Below, in pieces: positions 32,211 through 41,927 of a DNA stretch of 64,000 bases (its first letter is position 1; each line of letters begins with the position of its first letter). The stretch is from contig NZ_CP172312.1 of assembly GCF_047946665.1 (NCBI RefSeq), positions 558,001-622,000 on the forward strand, in the 5' to 3' direction. This DNA is from Allohahella sp002354735 (lineage in GTDB: Bacteria; Pseudomonadota; Gammaproteobacteria; Pseudomonadales; Oleiphilaceae). Below the pieces are notes generated by a model. That model saw nothing but the letters and a program-made list of their open reading frames with translations. It searched no databases and was not told the DNA's origin. The translations under genes were made by a program, and so were the position numbers.

Positions 32211-35200
32211 ATGCGACGTTCTCCGCAAGATTCTCACGTGCAACCGATGACTGATGCGTCCCTTACTGAAAATGATTCGGTTCTGGCGACGCAGCCTCAA
32301 CCAAAGCCAGCCAAGCGAAGGTATTGGCGCTGGTTGTTGCTGTCCGCTGCGCTGCTGTTCGTGGCGATTGCCGGGCTCGCATGGTTTGAGGCGCGTACCT
32401 CCTGGCTGCAAGCGCGGTTGCTTCCGGACTACGCCCGTTCGCTGTCGTATGACCTTGAGGAGGGGCCGAGCCAGAGCATCCGTTTTCCGGTGCAGGGTCC
32501 CTTTGACCAGCGTTTGGGTTATGCGCACTTGCCTGCGATGCTCGACCAGTTGCAAGCCAATGGCTACTACATCGATCGTCAAGTACGTTTCTCGCCGCCA
32601 CTGCTTACCTTCGTAGAAGCCGGCTTTTACCCGCCGTATCGTGAAAAAAATCAAGCGGGGTTGTCGGTGCACGATGTGGATCAACAGCTTATGTTCGAGT
32701 TTGGCTATCCCCGTCGCATCTTCGAGCGCTTCGAAGACATTCCACCCTTGATGATCGACTCGCTCCTGTTTATTGAGGATCGCCGCCTGCTTTCCGGCAA
32801 TCGCCAGCACATGAACCCGACGGTGAACTGGGGTCGGTTCCTCAAGGCCGCTATATTCAAAGCTGGCGAGGCTATGAATCTGAATACGCCGTCGATGGGC
32901 GGAAGCACGCTAGCTACGCAGATCGAAAAATTTCGCCATTCAGATGATGGCGTGACTGGTTCGATCATGGAGAAGCTGAGACAGATGGTGTCGGCCAGTG
33001 TGCGGGTTTATCAGCATGGAGACGACACCATGCCAGCGCGTCGGCAACTGGTTCTGGATTACCTGAACACAGTACCCCTTGCGGCGGCACCGGGCTATGG
33101 AGAGGTCAATGGCATCGGTGACGGGCTTCGCGTCTGGTTCGCGGCGGACCCCGCGGAGGTGAATCGCTTGCTCGCACTCAAAAATCCTGAGGAAGATGAC
33201 CTAAGGCTGCAAGGCTTCGCGTTGCGCCAGGTGCTGGCGCTGATGATTGCCCACCGGCGGCCATCGTATTATTTATTGCAGAATAGAACCGAGCTCGGAG
33301 AGTTGGCGGACGCTCATCTGCGTCTGCTACGTGCCGGTGGCCGGATCAGTCCGGCGCTCGCCAAGGCCGGACTCGAGCAGGAACTTGTATTTCGTAACTT
33401 CCGCGAGCAGCCAGCGGTGATACAGGGGGAAACTAACAAAGGCGTCAATATGGTGCGCAACCGCTTGAGCAACCTGCTTGATGTCTCTCTGTATCAGCTC
33501 GACCGAATGGACCTGATGGTCACCACCACGCTGGATCGGAGCCTGCAAGAGCAGGTCACCGCACATCTGCGCAGTTTGCGTGATCCCGCTGTGGCTGAAT
33601 CCAACGGTCTGGTTGGGGAATATTTGCTTCGTCCCGGTCAGGCGGCAAGCCTGCGTTACAGTTTCACACTGTTCGAACGTAGCGATCTGGGTAATCAGGT
33701 ACGGGTGCAAACAGATAACACCGACATTCCCTTCGACATCAATGAAGGCAGCAAGCTGGAGTTGGGGTCTACGGCCAAACTGCGAGTGCTGGCCTCCTAT
33801 CTGGAGATCATTGCCGAGCTTTACGAGCGCTATGCCCCGCTGCCACGCGCAGCGCAGCCGGACGATACCGACTCGCTAACCCGCTGGGTATTGGGGCAAT
33901 TTCTTGCTCAACCCGAGATCACCCTGGAGCAGATGCTGGCCGCGGCCATGGATCGGCGCTATTCCGCCAGCCCGGCTGAGTCATTTTTCACTGGCGGTGG
34001 CAAACATACCTTCAGCAACTTCCGGCGCGAGGACAACGGTCGCAATCCGACTGTACGCGAAGCACTCAATGAATCCATCAACTTGCCCTTCGTGCGGATG
34101 TTGCGGGATGTGATCAGCTATCTCACTGAGCAGCAGTGGCAAGACCTGCGCGCAGTGATGAAGAATGATGATGACCCCCGTCGTCCCACGGTATTGGCGC
34201 GCTTTGCGGATCGGGAAGGGACCCAGTTCCTGTCCCGCTTCTGGGGCAAGTACCTCAACAAAGGCCCCGACGAGCGCGTAAGTGCTTTACTCTCCGGGCT
34301 GCAGCTAACGCCGGTGCGGGCCGCGGTAATTTACCGATACCTGTATCCGTCGGCGGATCTGGACAGTTTCAGCCAGTTTGTAACGGAGCAGTTGGTTCGG
34401 GCACCAGATGCCGCTACCTTGGCGCGTTTGTATGAGCGCTACGATCCCAAGCTCTTTAATTTGCAAGATCTGGGTTACCTCGCCAAGGTGCATCCGCTGG
34501 AATTATGGTTGGTGGGTTATCTGCTGCAAAACGACAAGTCCACCTTTTCTGAGGTATTGACGGCCAGCACCAATCAGCGGCAAGAGGTCTACCGCTGGCT
34601 CAGCCGTACCCGCGCCAGCAGCGCACGCGATAGCCGCGTACGCACGATGCTGGAAGTCGAAGCCTTTGCCGAACTGCACCGGCGCTGGCGCCGCATGGGC
34701 TTTCCCTTCGACCATTTGGTACCGTCCCTCGCCACGGCACTGGGCAGTTCCGGGGATCGACCCGCAGCCTTGGCGGAGTTTATGGGCATCACGATGAACG
34801 AAGGCGCGCGTATCTCGCCCCGTCGTATCAATCGGCTAGTGTTTGCGGCCGATACTCCCTATGAAACCCACTTGAGCCAACCGCTGGCAATGGCGGATCA
34901 GGTGATGCATGTAGAGGTGGCTCGCGCCATGAAAATCGCCCTCGCCGATGTGGTCAACAAAGGCACGGGCCGTCGCCTGCTGGGAGCCTTCAAGCGAACG
35001 GATGGTAGCGACCTGAACATGGGCGGAAAAACAGGGACGGGCGATAACCGCCTGGTCTCAACCGCAGGCGGCCAGCGCGTCACCGGTCGCGCACTGAGCC
35101 GCACCGCTACGCTGGTGTTCTATCTCGGAGACAATCATTTCGGCACGCTGACTGCGTTCGTTGTCGGTGATGAGGCTGGACAATTCCGATTTACTTCAGC

Positions 35201-35369
35201 CCTGCCTGCCCAAGTGCTGAAAGGTATGGCGCCGATCATAGAGCCGTATATCCAACGCGCAGCGGCGATCGAGGTTCCAATTCCAGAAGCTGCCTTCCCC
35301 GTTGAAATCTGGGACGAGGAGATGTACCTGGACGAGGTTCCGGAATTGGTCGAACCTGCAATGGAATGA
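32211..35369 (+). CDS. Class A penicillin-binding-protein-like transglycosylase/transpeptidase
   Basis: 1052 residues. One N-terminal membrane helix (WRWLLLSAALLFVAIAGLAWF) leads to a GT51-like transglycosylase domain with the catalytic-site pattern DSLLFIEDRRLL and GGSTLATQIEKF (GGSTITQQ in canonical enzymes). The transpeptidase region has STAK near residue 520, SIN in EALNESINLPF, and KTGT near 939. It differs from PBP1a/1b by ~200 extra residues between domains and by the altered transglycosylase loop. A long divergent PBP family of this kind exists in Pseudomonas; its role is not settled. The start lacks an obvious ribosome site. Confidence 0.82.
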   Translation: MRRSPQDSHVQPMTDASLTENDSVLATQPQPKPAKRRYWRWLLLSAALLFVAIAGLAWFEARTSWLQARLLPDYARSLSYDLEEGPSQSIRFPVQGPFDQRLGYAHLPAMLDQLQANGYYIDRQVRFSPPLLTFVEAGFYPPYREKNQAGLSVHDVDQQLMFEFGYPRRIFERFEDIPPLMIDSLLFIEDRRLLSGNRQHMNPTVNWGRFLKAAIFKAGEAMNLNTPSMGGSTLATQIEKFRHSDDGVTGSIMEKLRQMVSASVRVYQHGDDTMPARRQLVLDYLNTVPLAAAPGYGEVNGIGDGLRVWFAADPAEVNRLLALKNPEEDDLRLQGFALRQVLALMIAHRRPSYYLLQNRTELGELADAHLRLLRAGGRISPALAKAGLEQELVFRNFREQPAVIQGETNKGVNMVRNRLSNLLDVSLYQLDRMDLMVTTTLDRSLQEQVTAHLRSLRDPAVAESNGLVGEYLLRPGQAASLRYSFTLFERSDLGNQVRVQTDNTDIPFDINEGSKLELGSTAKLRVLASYLEIIAELYERYAPLPRAAQPDDTDSLTRWVLGQFLAQPEITLEQMLAAAMDRRYSASPAESFFTGGGKHTFSNFRREDNGRNPTVREALNESINLPFVRMLRDVISYLTEQQWQDLRAVMKNDDDPRRPTVLARFADREGTQFLSRFWGKYLNKGPDERVSALLSGLQLTPVRAAVIYRYLYPSADLDSFSQFVTEQLVRAPDAATLARLYERYDPKLFNLQDLGYLAKVHPLELWLVGYLLQNDKSTFSEVLTASTNQRQEVYRWLSRTRASSARDSRVRTMLEVEAFAELHRRWRRMGFPFDHLVPSLATALGSSGDRPAALAEFMGITMNEGARISPRRINRLVFAADTPYETHLSQPLAMADQVMHVEVARAMKIALADVVNKGTGRRLLGAFKRTDGSDLNMGGKTGTGDNRLVSTAGGQRVTGRALSRTATLVFYLGDNHFGTLTAFVVGDEAGQFRFTSALPAQVLKGMAPIIEPYIQRAAAIEVPIPEAAFPVEIWDEEMYLDEVPELVEPAME

Positions 35370-35407
35370 ACGACCTGCTTTTCGAGCGATGGCTCTGAGC
35401 CGTCGCA

Positions 35408-37069
35408 TCAAAACGTCTCGGTATGGATACGATCCGGCAAGACACCGCGCTCGCTGAGGTCGGCGACGATGCCCGCTAAAAAGTCGCCCGGGCCACACAG
35501 GTAAAAGTCGGCATCAAGTGCCGGGATAACGTCCTTGAGCAAGTCAATATCAACCCGTCCTTGGTGATCGTAATCTTCCCCTTGAACATCGCTGTCGCAC
35601 GGTTGACTGTAGACGGCGCAGAACCGGACATTATTGTTGCGCACCGCTAGTGCGCGAACTTCACTGGCAAAAGGGTGATGATGGCCGTTACGGGCGCCGT
35701 GGACGAAATACACCAATCGGCGGGCTGGCTCGCGAACGAGGGCCCGCAGCATGCTGATCATGGGTGTTACGCCGATTCCCGCGCTGATCAATGCGACCGG
35801 ACGATCGCCCTGGGTGAGCACGAAGTTACCCTCGGGTTTCAGTGCATTGACGACGTCGCCCACAGCGATTTCGTCGTGCAGGAATCGAGAAACGCTGCCC
35901 TGTGGTTCGCGCTTCACACTGATTCGGTATCCCGCGTCACCTGGTGTATTGGACAACGAATAGGTCCGCTTGACGGGCTGTGTAGCATTCTCGATCTGCA
36001 ACTCGATAGGCAAGTATTGACCGGGTTTAAAGGCCGGGAGCGCTGCATCGTCCAAGCCTTCAAATTCAAATGATGTTACGTCATCGCTCTCCTTTGTCTT
36101 CCTGACCAGCCGGAGGGGCAGATGAGGCTCGGGCTCGCCCCATCGCAACGGCAGCCCGCCGTCGAGCTGCACAATCTGCTGGATGTCGATCAATATCAGC
36201 CGCTGCGCGCCGTGATGCCTCGCCACTTCGGCGGAATCCCAGTCAATGGTCGCCTGGCCACTGAGCTGCAGCAGGCTGCCTGATTCGAAGTCTACAAATA
36301 ACAATGCCACCCGGGGGTCCGCAACAAGGTTGCCGATGGTGTTGAAGTAGTTGTTGCCTGAATAGTCCGGCAGGATCAGCCGGGAGTCGTCTTTTACTGT
36401 AACGAAGCCTGCTGCGCCACCGCGGTGGGACGCATCCATCCCGTATGCCGGATGTTGGCCCACGCCCCGGTAGCCGCTGGCGATGAACAGGGTAGTAGCC
36501 GACCCGATCCATCTCCGCATCCTCTCGGTGAGGCGCTTGTATCTGCTTGCAGACCTGTCCATAGGCCTGACTTCAATTTCACGGCAGCTCCGCGCAGTGA
36601 TGTACTGCGGGCAGTTACCGAACGATTGGCCAACCCTTAGTTCGAGATTGTTTCCAGCCGCTGCGCTAATCGTGCCGTTCACACGATTTCGTCGCCTCGA
36701 CTCAAGCTCGATGCCGAGCAGGCCGAGTTCTGCGCCCGCAGTCAGTGAGCCTTGTAACGCATCTCCCGGCAGTACATCGGCAGCAATCTGCAGACTCACA
36801 GGGTCCGAAGAGCTTATGAAACCGGGTTTACCAGCAAGCAGGGTCACCCATGGTCGACCGGTCGCATCTCGTGCAGCGGCAACAACAAAGGGCAACTGCC
36901 GGAAAAACGCCCGATGCTGTTCTAGTAGAAAAGGCCGGACCACCTGACGCGCCCAAGGCTCGATGACGTCACGAACACCAAGTCGCGCCTGCACTGCCTG
37001 CTCGCCAATATGGAAAGGTGATATGCCAACGAGCTTCGAGCGGGGTGCGGGAGTCAGTTCAGTCATCAT
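35408..37069 (-). CDS. PNPOx-like / ferredoxin-reductase fusion flavoprotein
   Basis: 553 residues. Residues ~45-300 form a split-barrel (pyridoxamine phosphate oxidase-like) domain: LPFVVAAARDATGRPWVTLLAGKPGFI, then NYFNTIGNLVADPRVALLFVDF. Residues ~325-553 are an FNR-type reductase: FAD site RTYSLSNTPGD and NAD(P)H site ALISAGIGVTPMISML, ending in YLCGPGDFLAGIV and HTETF. There is no 2Fe-2S ferredoxin tail, unlike many Vanillate-reductase-type relatives. It is likely an electron-transfer or detoxification flavoenzyme. The VOC gene starts 3 bp upstream in the same operon. Confidence 0.85.
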   Translation of the reverse strand: MMTELTPAPRSKLVGISPFHIGEQAVQARLGVRDVIEPWARQVVRPFLLEQHRAFFRQLPFVVAAARDATGRPWVTLLAGKPGFISSSDPVSLQIAADVLPGDALQGSLTAGAELGLLGIELESRRRNRVNGTISAAAGNNLELRVGQSFGNCPQYITARSCREIEVRPMDRSASRYKRLTERMRRWIGSATTLFIASGYRGVGQHPAYGMDASHRGGAAGFVTVKDDSRLILPDYSGNNYFNTIGNLVADPRVALLFVDFESGSLLQLSGQATIDWDSAEVARHHGAQRLILIDIQQIVQLDGGLPLRWGEPEPHLPLRLVRKTKESDDVTSFEFEGLDDAALPAFKPGQYLPIELQIENATQPVKRTYSLSNTPGDAGYRISVKREPQGSVSRFLHDEIAVGDVVNALKPEGNFVLTQGDRPVALISAGIGVTPMISMLRALVREPARRLVYFVHGARNGHHHPFASEVRALAVRNNNVRFCAVYSQPCDSDVQGEDYDHQGRVDIDLLKDVIPALDADFYLCGPGDFLAGIVADLSERGVLPDRIHTETF

Positions 37070-37072
37070 CGG

Positions 37073-37480
37073 TTAGCCTGCGATCAATTCGAGTCGGATG
37101 TTGCCCGGTATTCGGCACATCATGTGGCGCATTTCTGAGCTACCCAGGCCCTCAGGCTCGAATTCGATCTTCACATCGTCCCGCTTTTGGAACTCCGCAT
37201 ACAGCTGCTCAAGATCCGAACGGTCCCGCACACGCAGCGCAAAGTGATGCAATCCAATATTGGCGCGCCGGTCGAAGGGCGTGGCACTGGCCGGGTCTTC
37301 CGCTTGCCACAGCGTGATCATGGTCGCGCCGTCGCTCAAGAAAACCGCCGGATACTCTGCGACCTCTCCGACTTGCTGAAAACCGAGCGCCTTCACAAAG
37401 AAGGTGCCAGCAGGCGCGAGGTCCGGCACTGTGAGGCCGACGTGGTGCACGCCCTGTGTTCTGGCTTGTGGTTCATTCAT
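37073..37480 (-). CDS. VOC (glyoxalase) family protein
   Basis: 135 residues with the glyoxalase-type start QGVHHVGLTVPDLAPAGTFFVKALGF and second unit NIGLHHFALRVRDRSDLEQLYAEF. Metal-ligand histidines (HHV, HHF) and a C-terminal Glu (IRLELIAG) are in the usual positions. It is the first gene of the operon with the PNPOx-FNR flavoprotein, separated by 3 bp. The divergent LysR regulator 112 bp away probably controls it. Substrate unknown. Confidence 0.85.
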   Translation of the reverse strand: MNEPQARTQGVHHVGLTVPDLAPAGTFFVKALGFQQVGEVAEYPAVFLSDGATMITLWQAEDPASATPFDRRANIGLHHFALRVRDRSDLEQLYAEFQKRDDVKIEFEPEGLGSSEMRHMMCRIPGNIRLELIAG

Positions 37481-37592
37481 CGTCTTCTCCCTGATCGAAT
37501 TGTTCGCTGAAGGTTCAACTGTAAGGAGAACAGGGTGGCTGATAAATGCAGCAAATCTGATATCTTTACTTCATTTAGTGGAGTAATCGATA

Positions 37593-38489
37593 GTGGATAA
37601 ACTAAGCGCTATGCGGGTGTTCATAGAGATTGTGGATCGCGGAAGCCTGACCGCTGCGGCAGAATCGCTGGACCGCTCCCAACCCGCCGTAGTGCGGACG
37701 CTTGCCGCGCTCGAGACGCACCTCGGAGCCCGGCTGCTTCGACGTACGACACGCCGTATGTCCCTGACGCCGGAAGGCCGCGACTACCTTGAACGCTGCC
37801 GTCGCATTCTTGCCGACGTGAATGATGCCGAACTCGCGCTCGGGCAGGCAGAGGGCGAGCCGTACGGCGGGCTCCGTATCACGGCGCCTGTGCAGTTCGG
37901 ACAATTACACCTGGTGCCGGCACTCTCCGACTTTCTCACGCGCTACCAACAGGTGCGCGTCGACCTGCTGCTGCTCGACCGTATCGTCGACCTTGTTGAA
38001 GAAGGCATCGATCTGGCGTTGCGCATTGGCCCGCTGGCCGACTCTACGATGATCGCGGTCCGTATCGGCGAAGTTCGTCGAATAGTGTGTGCCAGCCCGG
38101 ACTTGCTTGACCGCACAGGTGTTCCTGACCATCCACGAGCACTAACTGGGCTGCCATGTATACAGTTGCGAAACGCACCCACTAGCGTCTGGCCGTTCTG
38201 GGATCGCGGGCGTGATATCACCATCAGGGTGGGGGGACGATTCAGCTGTAACCATATTGCGGCAGGCGTTACCGCTTGCACTGAAGGGCTTGGTTTCGGA
38301 CAATTCCTCTCCTATCAGGTCCAGCAACTCATCAGGGAGAAGAGGCTGCGAAGAGTGCTCGAAGCATTCGAGCCGGAGCCCTTGCCGGTACACCTGGTTT
38401 ATCCAGGCGGCCGTCTGATGTCGACGAGATTACAAGCGCTTGTCAACGCCCTGAAAGATTCGCTCCAACTGAATGATGGGATAGGGTGA
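37593..38489 (+). CDS. LysR-family regulator
   Basis: 298 residues from GTG. The N-terminal helix-turn-helix is typical (MDKLSAMRVFIEIVDRGSLTAAAESLDRSQPAVVRTLAALE), with a C-terminal effector-binding domain. It is divergent from the VOC/PNPOx-FNR operon, the common LysR layout, so it likely regulates that operon in response to its substrate. The intergenic 112 bp should hold T-N11-A sites; none was distinctive enough to call. A GNAT gene begins 7 bp downstream. Confidence 0.9.
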   Translation: MDKLSAMRVFIEIVDRGSLTAAAESLDRSQPAVVRTLAALETHLGARLLRRTTRRMSLTPEGRDYLERCRRILADVNDAELALGQAEGEPYGGLRITAPVQFGQLHLVPALSDFLTRYQQVRVDLLLLDRIVDLVEEGIDLALRIGPLADSTMIAVRIGEVRRIVCASPDLLDRTGVPDHPRALTGLPCIQLRNAPTSVWPFWDRGRDITIRVGGRFSCNHIAAGVTACTEGLGFGQFLSYQVQQLIREKRLRRVLEAFEPEPLPVHLVYPGGRLMSTRLQALVNALKDSLQLNDGIG

Positions 38490-38496
38490 GACACGG

Positions 38497-38979
38497 ATGG
38501 ATATGACGATTATTTCTTCGAATAAGACTGATATTTCAGTACACCAAGCTGACCTGACTGATCTCGATACTGCGGCCAGACTCTTCGATGGATACCGCCA
38601 ATTCTATGGTCAGCCCAGCGATTTAGATGCGGCCGCGACCTTTTTGTCAGAACGCCTCAGACATCATGAGTCTGTTATTTTCCTGGCCCGGGTCAGTGGG
38701 CAAGCCATCGGCTTCGCACAGTTGTATCCTGCCTTTTCGTCTGTCTCCATGGCACGTACTTTTATTCTCAACGACTTGTACGTCTGTCCCGAAGCTCGTG
38801 GTCAGGGCGCGGCGAAGAGATTATTGCAAACAGTGGAGGCGTTTGCTGCTAGCGTAGGCGCAATCCGTGTCACCCTTTCGACCGCTACTAGCAACGAGCA
38901 AGCGCAAGCCTTATACGAGTCTGCTGGGTGGAAGCGGGATGAACAGTTCCACGTCTACCACCGAGCCATCCATGGTTGA
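38497..38979 (+). CDS. GNAT-family N-acetyltransferase
   Basis: 160 residues with the acetyl-CoA-binding fold: FLARVSGQAIGFAQLYPAFSS, then the motif A strand and loop NDLYVCPEARGQGAAKRLL, and the terminal ATSNEQAQALYESAGWKRDEQFHVYHR. It lies 7 bp after the LysR gene on the same strand and may be cotranscribed. The acceptor is unknown. Confidence 0.9.
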   Translation: MDMTIISSNKTDISVHQADLTDLDTAARLFDGYRQFYGQPSDLDAAATFLSERLRHHESVIFLARVSGQAIGFAQLYPAFSSVSMARTFILNDLYVCPEARGQGAAKRLLQTVEAFAASVGAIRVTLSTATSNEQAQALYESAGWKRDEQFHVYHRAIHG

Positions 38980-39053
38980 TCATGCGGCAATCACGATGAA
39001 ATTTGCCGTTAAAATTGATACCGCAGCAGACGCTGCCGGACCGCGAGGCGGGA

Positions 39054-39665
39054 TCAGCTTAGCGGTACCAACGACACGGCCACTACAAAGAGCAAGCCGG
39101 CCATGCCGCTATCGAACAGGCGCCAGTGAAGAGGTGATCGCAGCCAGATGCGAAGCTTTGGCGCCAGCTGGGTAAGGGCAGTGAACCAGCAGAAGGATGC
39201 CAAGCACGCGCCTGCCGCGAACCACAGCGGAGCTGCTTGTTGCGCACCGACGCTGCCGATGAGTACAACAGTATCAAGATAGACATGTGGATTGAGAAGG
39301 GTGATCGCCAGGGCGGTGGCGCCTGTCTTCCACATGCTGTCTTTTGCGCTCGTCGCATTTGCATCGGAGGCTTGCAGTGCCGATGAGCCCTTGTACGCTC
39401 GCAGTGCGGCCTTTGCTGCCAGCCAAAGTAGCAGGCCGACGCCGAGCCATGTGAGCACAGGTATCAGCGGTGGTAGCCGTGCCTGAATCTGGGCGATGCC
39501 AAAAACGCCGAGGAAGATGAGTCCGGCGTCACAGACGATGCACACGGTTGCGATAACGCCGCGATGGTTCCCTCGCATGCTCTGACTCAGTACCCACGCA
39601 TTTTGTGCGCCAATCGCCACGATAAGGCCGAGTCCGACGACGAAGCCGGTCGACAACGATCCCAT
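39054..39665 (-). CDS. argO: Arginine exporter ArgO (LysE family)
   Basis: Six-helix LysE/ArgO-type exporter of arginine or lysine, 203 residues from the ATG at 39665 (MGSLSTGFVVGLGLIVAIGAQNAWVLSQSM). The QNA motif, the central TALAITLLNPHVYLDTVVLIGS and the C-terminal helix match ArgO. It is divergent from argP, its known activator in E. coli and relatives, with ~100 bp between them. That pairing strengthens the assignment. Confidence 0.92.
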   Translation of the reverse strand: MGSLSTGFVVGLGLIVAIGAQNAWVLSQSMRGNHRGVIATVCIVCDAGLIFLGVFGIAQIQARLPPLIPVLTWLGVGLLLWLAAKAALRAYKGSSALQASDANATSAKDSMWKTGATALAITLLNPHVYLDTVVLIGSVGAQQAAPLWFAAGACLASFCWFTALTQLAPKLRIWLRSPLHWRLFDSGMAGLLFVVAVSLVPLS

Positions 39666-39763
39666 AACACTAATCTCCAATCGCCCTGTAAAAGTAGGCA
39701 TAGCATGTCGCAGCAGATAGCATTAGGCTAACGACTAATTCTACTGATGCATTAGCCAGGCTT

Positions 39764-40702
39764 ATGATCGATTATCGACTGCTTCAGGCGCTCAGCGCAG
39801 TGCTCGATCAAGGTGGATTCGAGCGGGCGGCACAATACCTGTTCCTCACGCAATCGGCGGTCAGCCAGCGTATCAGACAGCTGGAGGCTCAACTCGGGCA
39901 GCCGGTTCTGGTAAGGAGCACCCCGCCGCGCGCCACGGTCGTGGGCTTGCGGCTATATAACCATATGCAGCAAGTGCAGCAGCTCGAAGCGGAGCTAGGT
40001 TTGAGTGGTGCTTCGGAGGCGATGACCATTCGTATGACTGTCAATGCAGATTCACTCGCCACCTGGTTGCCGTCAGCGCTGGTGCTACCTGAGCATACCT
40101 CGCTGCGGTTCAACATCTCTGTAGACGACCAGACGGTAGGTCTGCGACAGATGAAACAGGGTGAAGTGATGGCTTGTCTTTGCGCGAGTGCCGAGCGCCT
40201 CAATGGGGCCGCGGTCGTCGCTTTGGGCAAGATGCGATATCGAGCTGTCGCCACGCCTGATTTCATCGCGCGTCATGGGCTTCGTCTACGTGAGGGCGAA
40301 GTCGCGCAGGGGAAGGGGCGCACGACTCACAGTGAGCGGCTCGCCCAGGCTCCGTGTCTGGTGTTCAACCGAGACGATCCACTACAACACTGGTTCCTGG
40401 CGGAGGTCGCGAACGCTGAGCCTCGTCGTATCCATCTGTGTCCATCGTCCGAGGGCTTTGTACAGTCAGCGCTTGCGGGTCTTGGTTACGGCATGATGCC
40501 GGAGTTGCAGATTCATCAACACCTGAGCGCCGGCCGGCTTATCGACATTGAACCAGGATACGTGCTCGACACACCCCTGTACTGGCATCACTGGCAGACT
40601 GAAAGTCAGGTGATGGTCGCGCTACGGCAGTCGATCGTGCAGGAAGCTGACCGGCACCTGTACCCCCTTCTGGATCCGACTGCTGGCGGGATACGCTCAT
40701 GA
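39764..40702 (+). CDS. argP: LysR-type regulator ArgP (IciA)
   Basis: 312 residues. The N-terminal motif MIDYRLLQALSAVLDQGGFERAAQYLFLTQSAVSQRIRQLE is characteristic of ArgP. ArgP activates argO when arginine is bound. The gene order argO-argP divergent supports it. The insert AQGKGRTTHSERLAQAP near residue 180 is somewhat long but the frame is intact. Confidence 0.9.
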   Translation: MIDYRLLQALSAVLDQGGFERAAQYLFLTQSAVSQRIRQLEAQLGQPVLVRSTPPRATVVGLRLYNHMQQVQQLEAELGLSGASEAMTIRMTVNADSLATWLPSALVLPEHTSLRFNISVDDQTVGLRQMKQGEVMACLCASAERLNGAAVVALGKMRYRAVATPDFIARHGLRLREGEVAQGKGRTTHSERLAQAPCLVFNRDDPLQHWFLAEVANAEPRRIHLCPSSEGFVQSALAGLGYGMMPELQIHQHLSAGRLIDIEPGYVLDTPLYWHHWQTESQVMVALRQSIVQEADRHLYPLLDPTAGGIRS

Positions 40703-40733
40703 TAATAACCCTGCTATCGAATGAGAGGACTTG

Positions 40734-41828
40734 ATGTGGTGGCGTAAACGGTTCCGAGACTTGTTGGTTGCCCTGCGCCGGGGGCTCCGTGTGCTCGCAG
40801 CGCCCGTCAAGGGAGACAGTGGTCGCGGTGGATTATTCATTCAGCCATACCTGGGTTATGGCTCCAGAGGCCGTGTATTCCTGATGGGACGGGTATTCCA
40901 TCAGCCAGGCTTTGGTTCATCCTTGAACGAGCGCCGGCTGAAACGGGATCTGATCGACCTGCTCCGCAGGTTGCTGCGCAAGCCAATCGTAGGTGCTCGG
41001 GTCCGGGTGAAGTACAAGGATACTGCGACAGTGGTCGAAACAGATCGGCATGGTTTTTTCCGCGTGGATATGAAACTCGGAGCGATGCCTTCAGACGTCA
41101 CCTGGCACTCTGTCGGCCTGTCGCTGGACGAGCCTGTCGATGAGCGTGCCACAACCACTGGACAATTCTTCACGCCAACACATACCGCTACCTACGGCGT
41201 TATTAGCGATATTGATGACACGGTTGTCTACACCGGTGTCGCCAATACGGCAAAGATGATGTGGCGTCTGTTTGCGATGGACTCGGATAGTCGGGTCATT
41301 TTTCCAGGCGTGCCCGAACTGTATCAGGGTTTCTATGGGGGGCGCAGCGGTGAGGACGGCAATCCCCTCGTGTATGTATCCCGAGCGCCCTGGAGCATCT
41401 ATCAAGTGCTTGCGACCATGTTCCAGATGCATCAGATTCCGAATGGCCCCATTCTGATTTTGCGAGAGTGGGGTATGAAGCGAGGCAGCCTTCTGCCCAG
41501 GCGGGCTCGCGATCATAAGCTGGCCGCTATCCGCCATGTGCTCGATTTGTACGACACCATGCCATTCGTACTTGTGGGAGATTCCGGCCAGCATGATCCG
41601 GAAACCTATACCCGTATTGTGAAGGAGCATCCTGGGCGGATTCTTGCCATCTACATCCGCGATGTCAGCCTGGACCCCGCACGCTCAGAAGCTATTCTGA
41701 ACCTGGCCCAGGAGGCGGGAATCGAGTGTGAGGTGATAAGTACTACGGATAGTGCCGAGATGGCCGAGCATGCGGCAGGGCAGGGGCTGATTTTGAAGCA
41801 GGCCCTGGAGGCTGTGCAGCGAGTTTGA
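40734..41828 (+). CDS. App1-family phosphatase (DUF2183)
   Basis: 364 residues from ATG (TTG 3 bases earlier is also possible). The catalytic block of the phosphatidate phosphatase App1 family is clear: GVISDIDDTVVYTGVANTAKMM with the DxDxT motif near residue 163, then VYVSRAPWSIYQVLATMFQ, and LVGDSGQHDPETYTRIVKEHP. Bacterial members have few tested roles; a lipid or phosphate-ester phosphatase is likely. It has no signal peptide but the N-terminus is very basic. A terminator-like hairpin follows. Confidence 0.88.
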   Translation: MWWRKRFRDLLVALRRGLRVLAAPVKGDSGRGGLFIQPYLGYGSRGRVFLMGRVFHQPGFGSSLNERRLKRDLIDLLRRLLRKPIVGARVRVKYKDTATVVETDRHGFFRVDMKLGAMPSDVTWHSVGLSLDEPVDERATTTGQFFTPTHTATYGVISDIDDTVVYTGVANTAKMMWRLFAMDSDSRVIFPGVPELYQGFYGGRSGEDGNPLVYVSRAPWSIYQVLATMFQMHQIPNGPILILREWGMKRGSLLPRRARDHKLAAIRHVLDLYDTMPFVLVGDSGQHDPETYTRIVKEHPGRILAIYIRDVSLDPARSEAILNLAQEAGIECEVISTTDSAEMAEHAAGQGLILKQALEAVQRV

Positions 41829-41876
41829 AAGGCCCAATGGAGCTGGACACACCAGCCGCCAGGTGACTGCGTTATG

Positions 41877-41901
41877 AGCGTGCCACTGCTTCAGGCACGC
41901 T
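41877..41901. terminator. Hairpin between App1 phosphatase and CBM21-like genes
   Basis: AGCGTGCC and GGCACGCT form an 8-bp stem around a 9-nt loop, followed by TATT on the plus strand. It lies between two convergent genes and probably ends both. Confidence 0.55.
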
Positions 41902-41927
41902 TATTCGGATGCTGAAATTTTGGAGCC

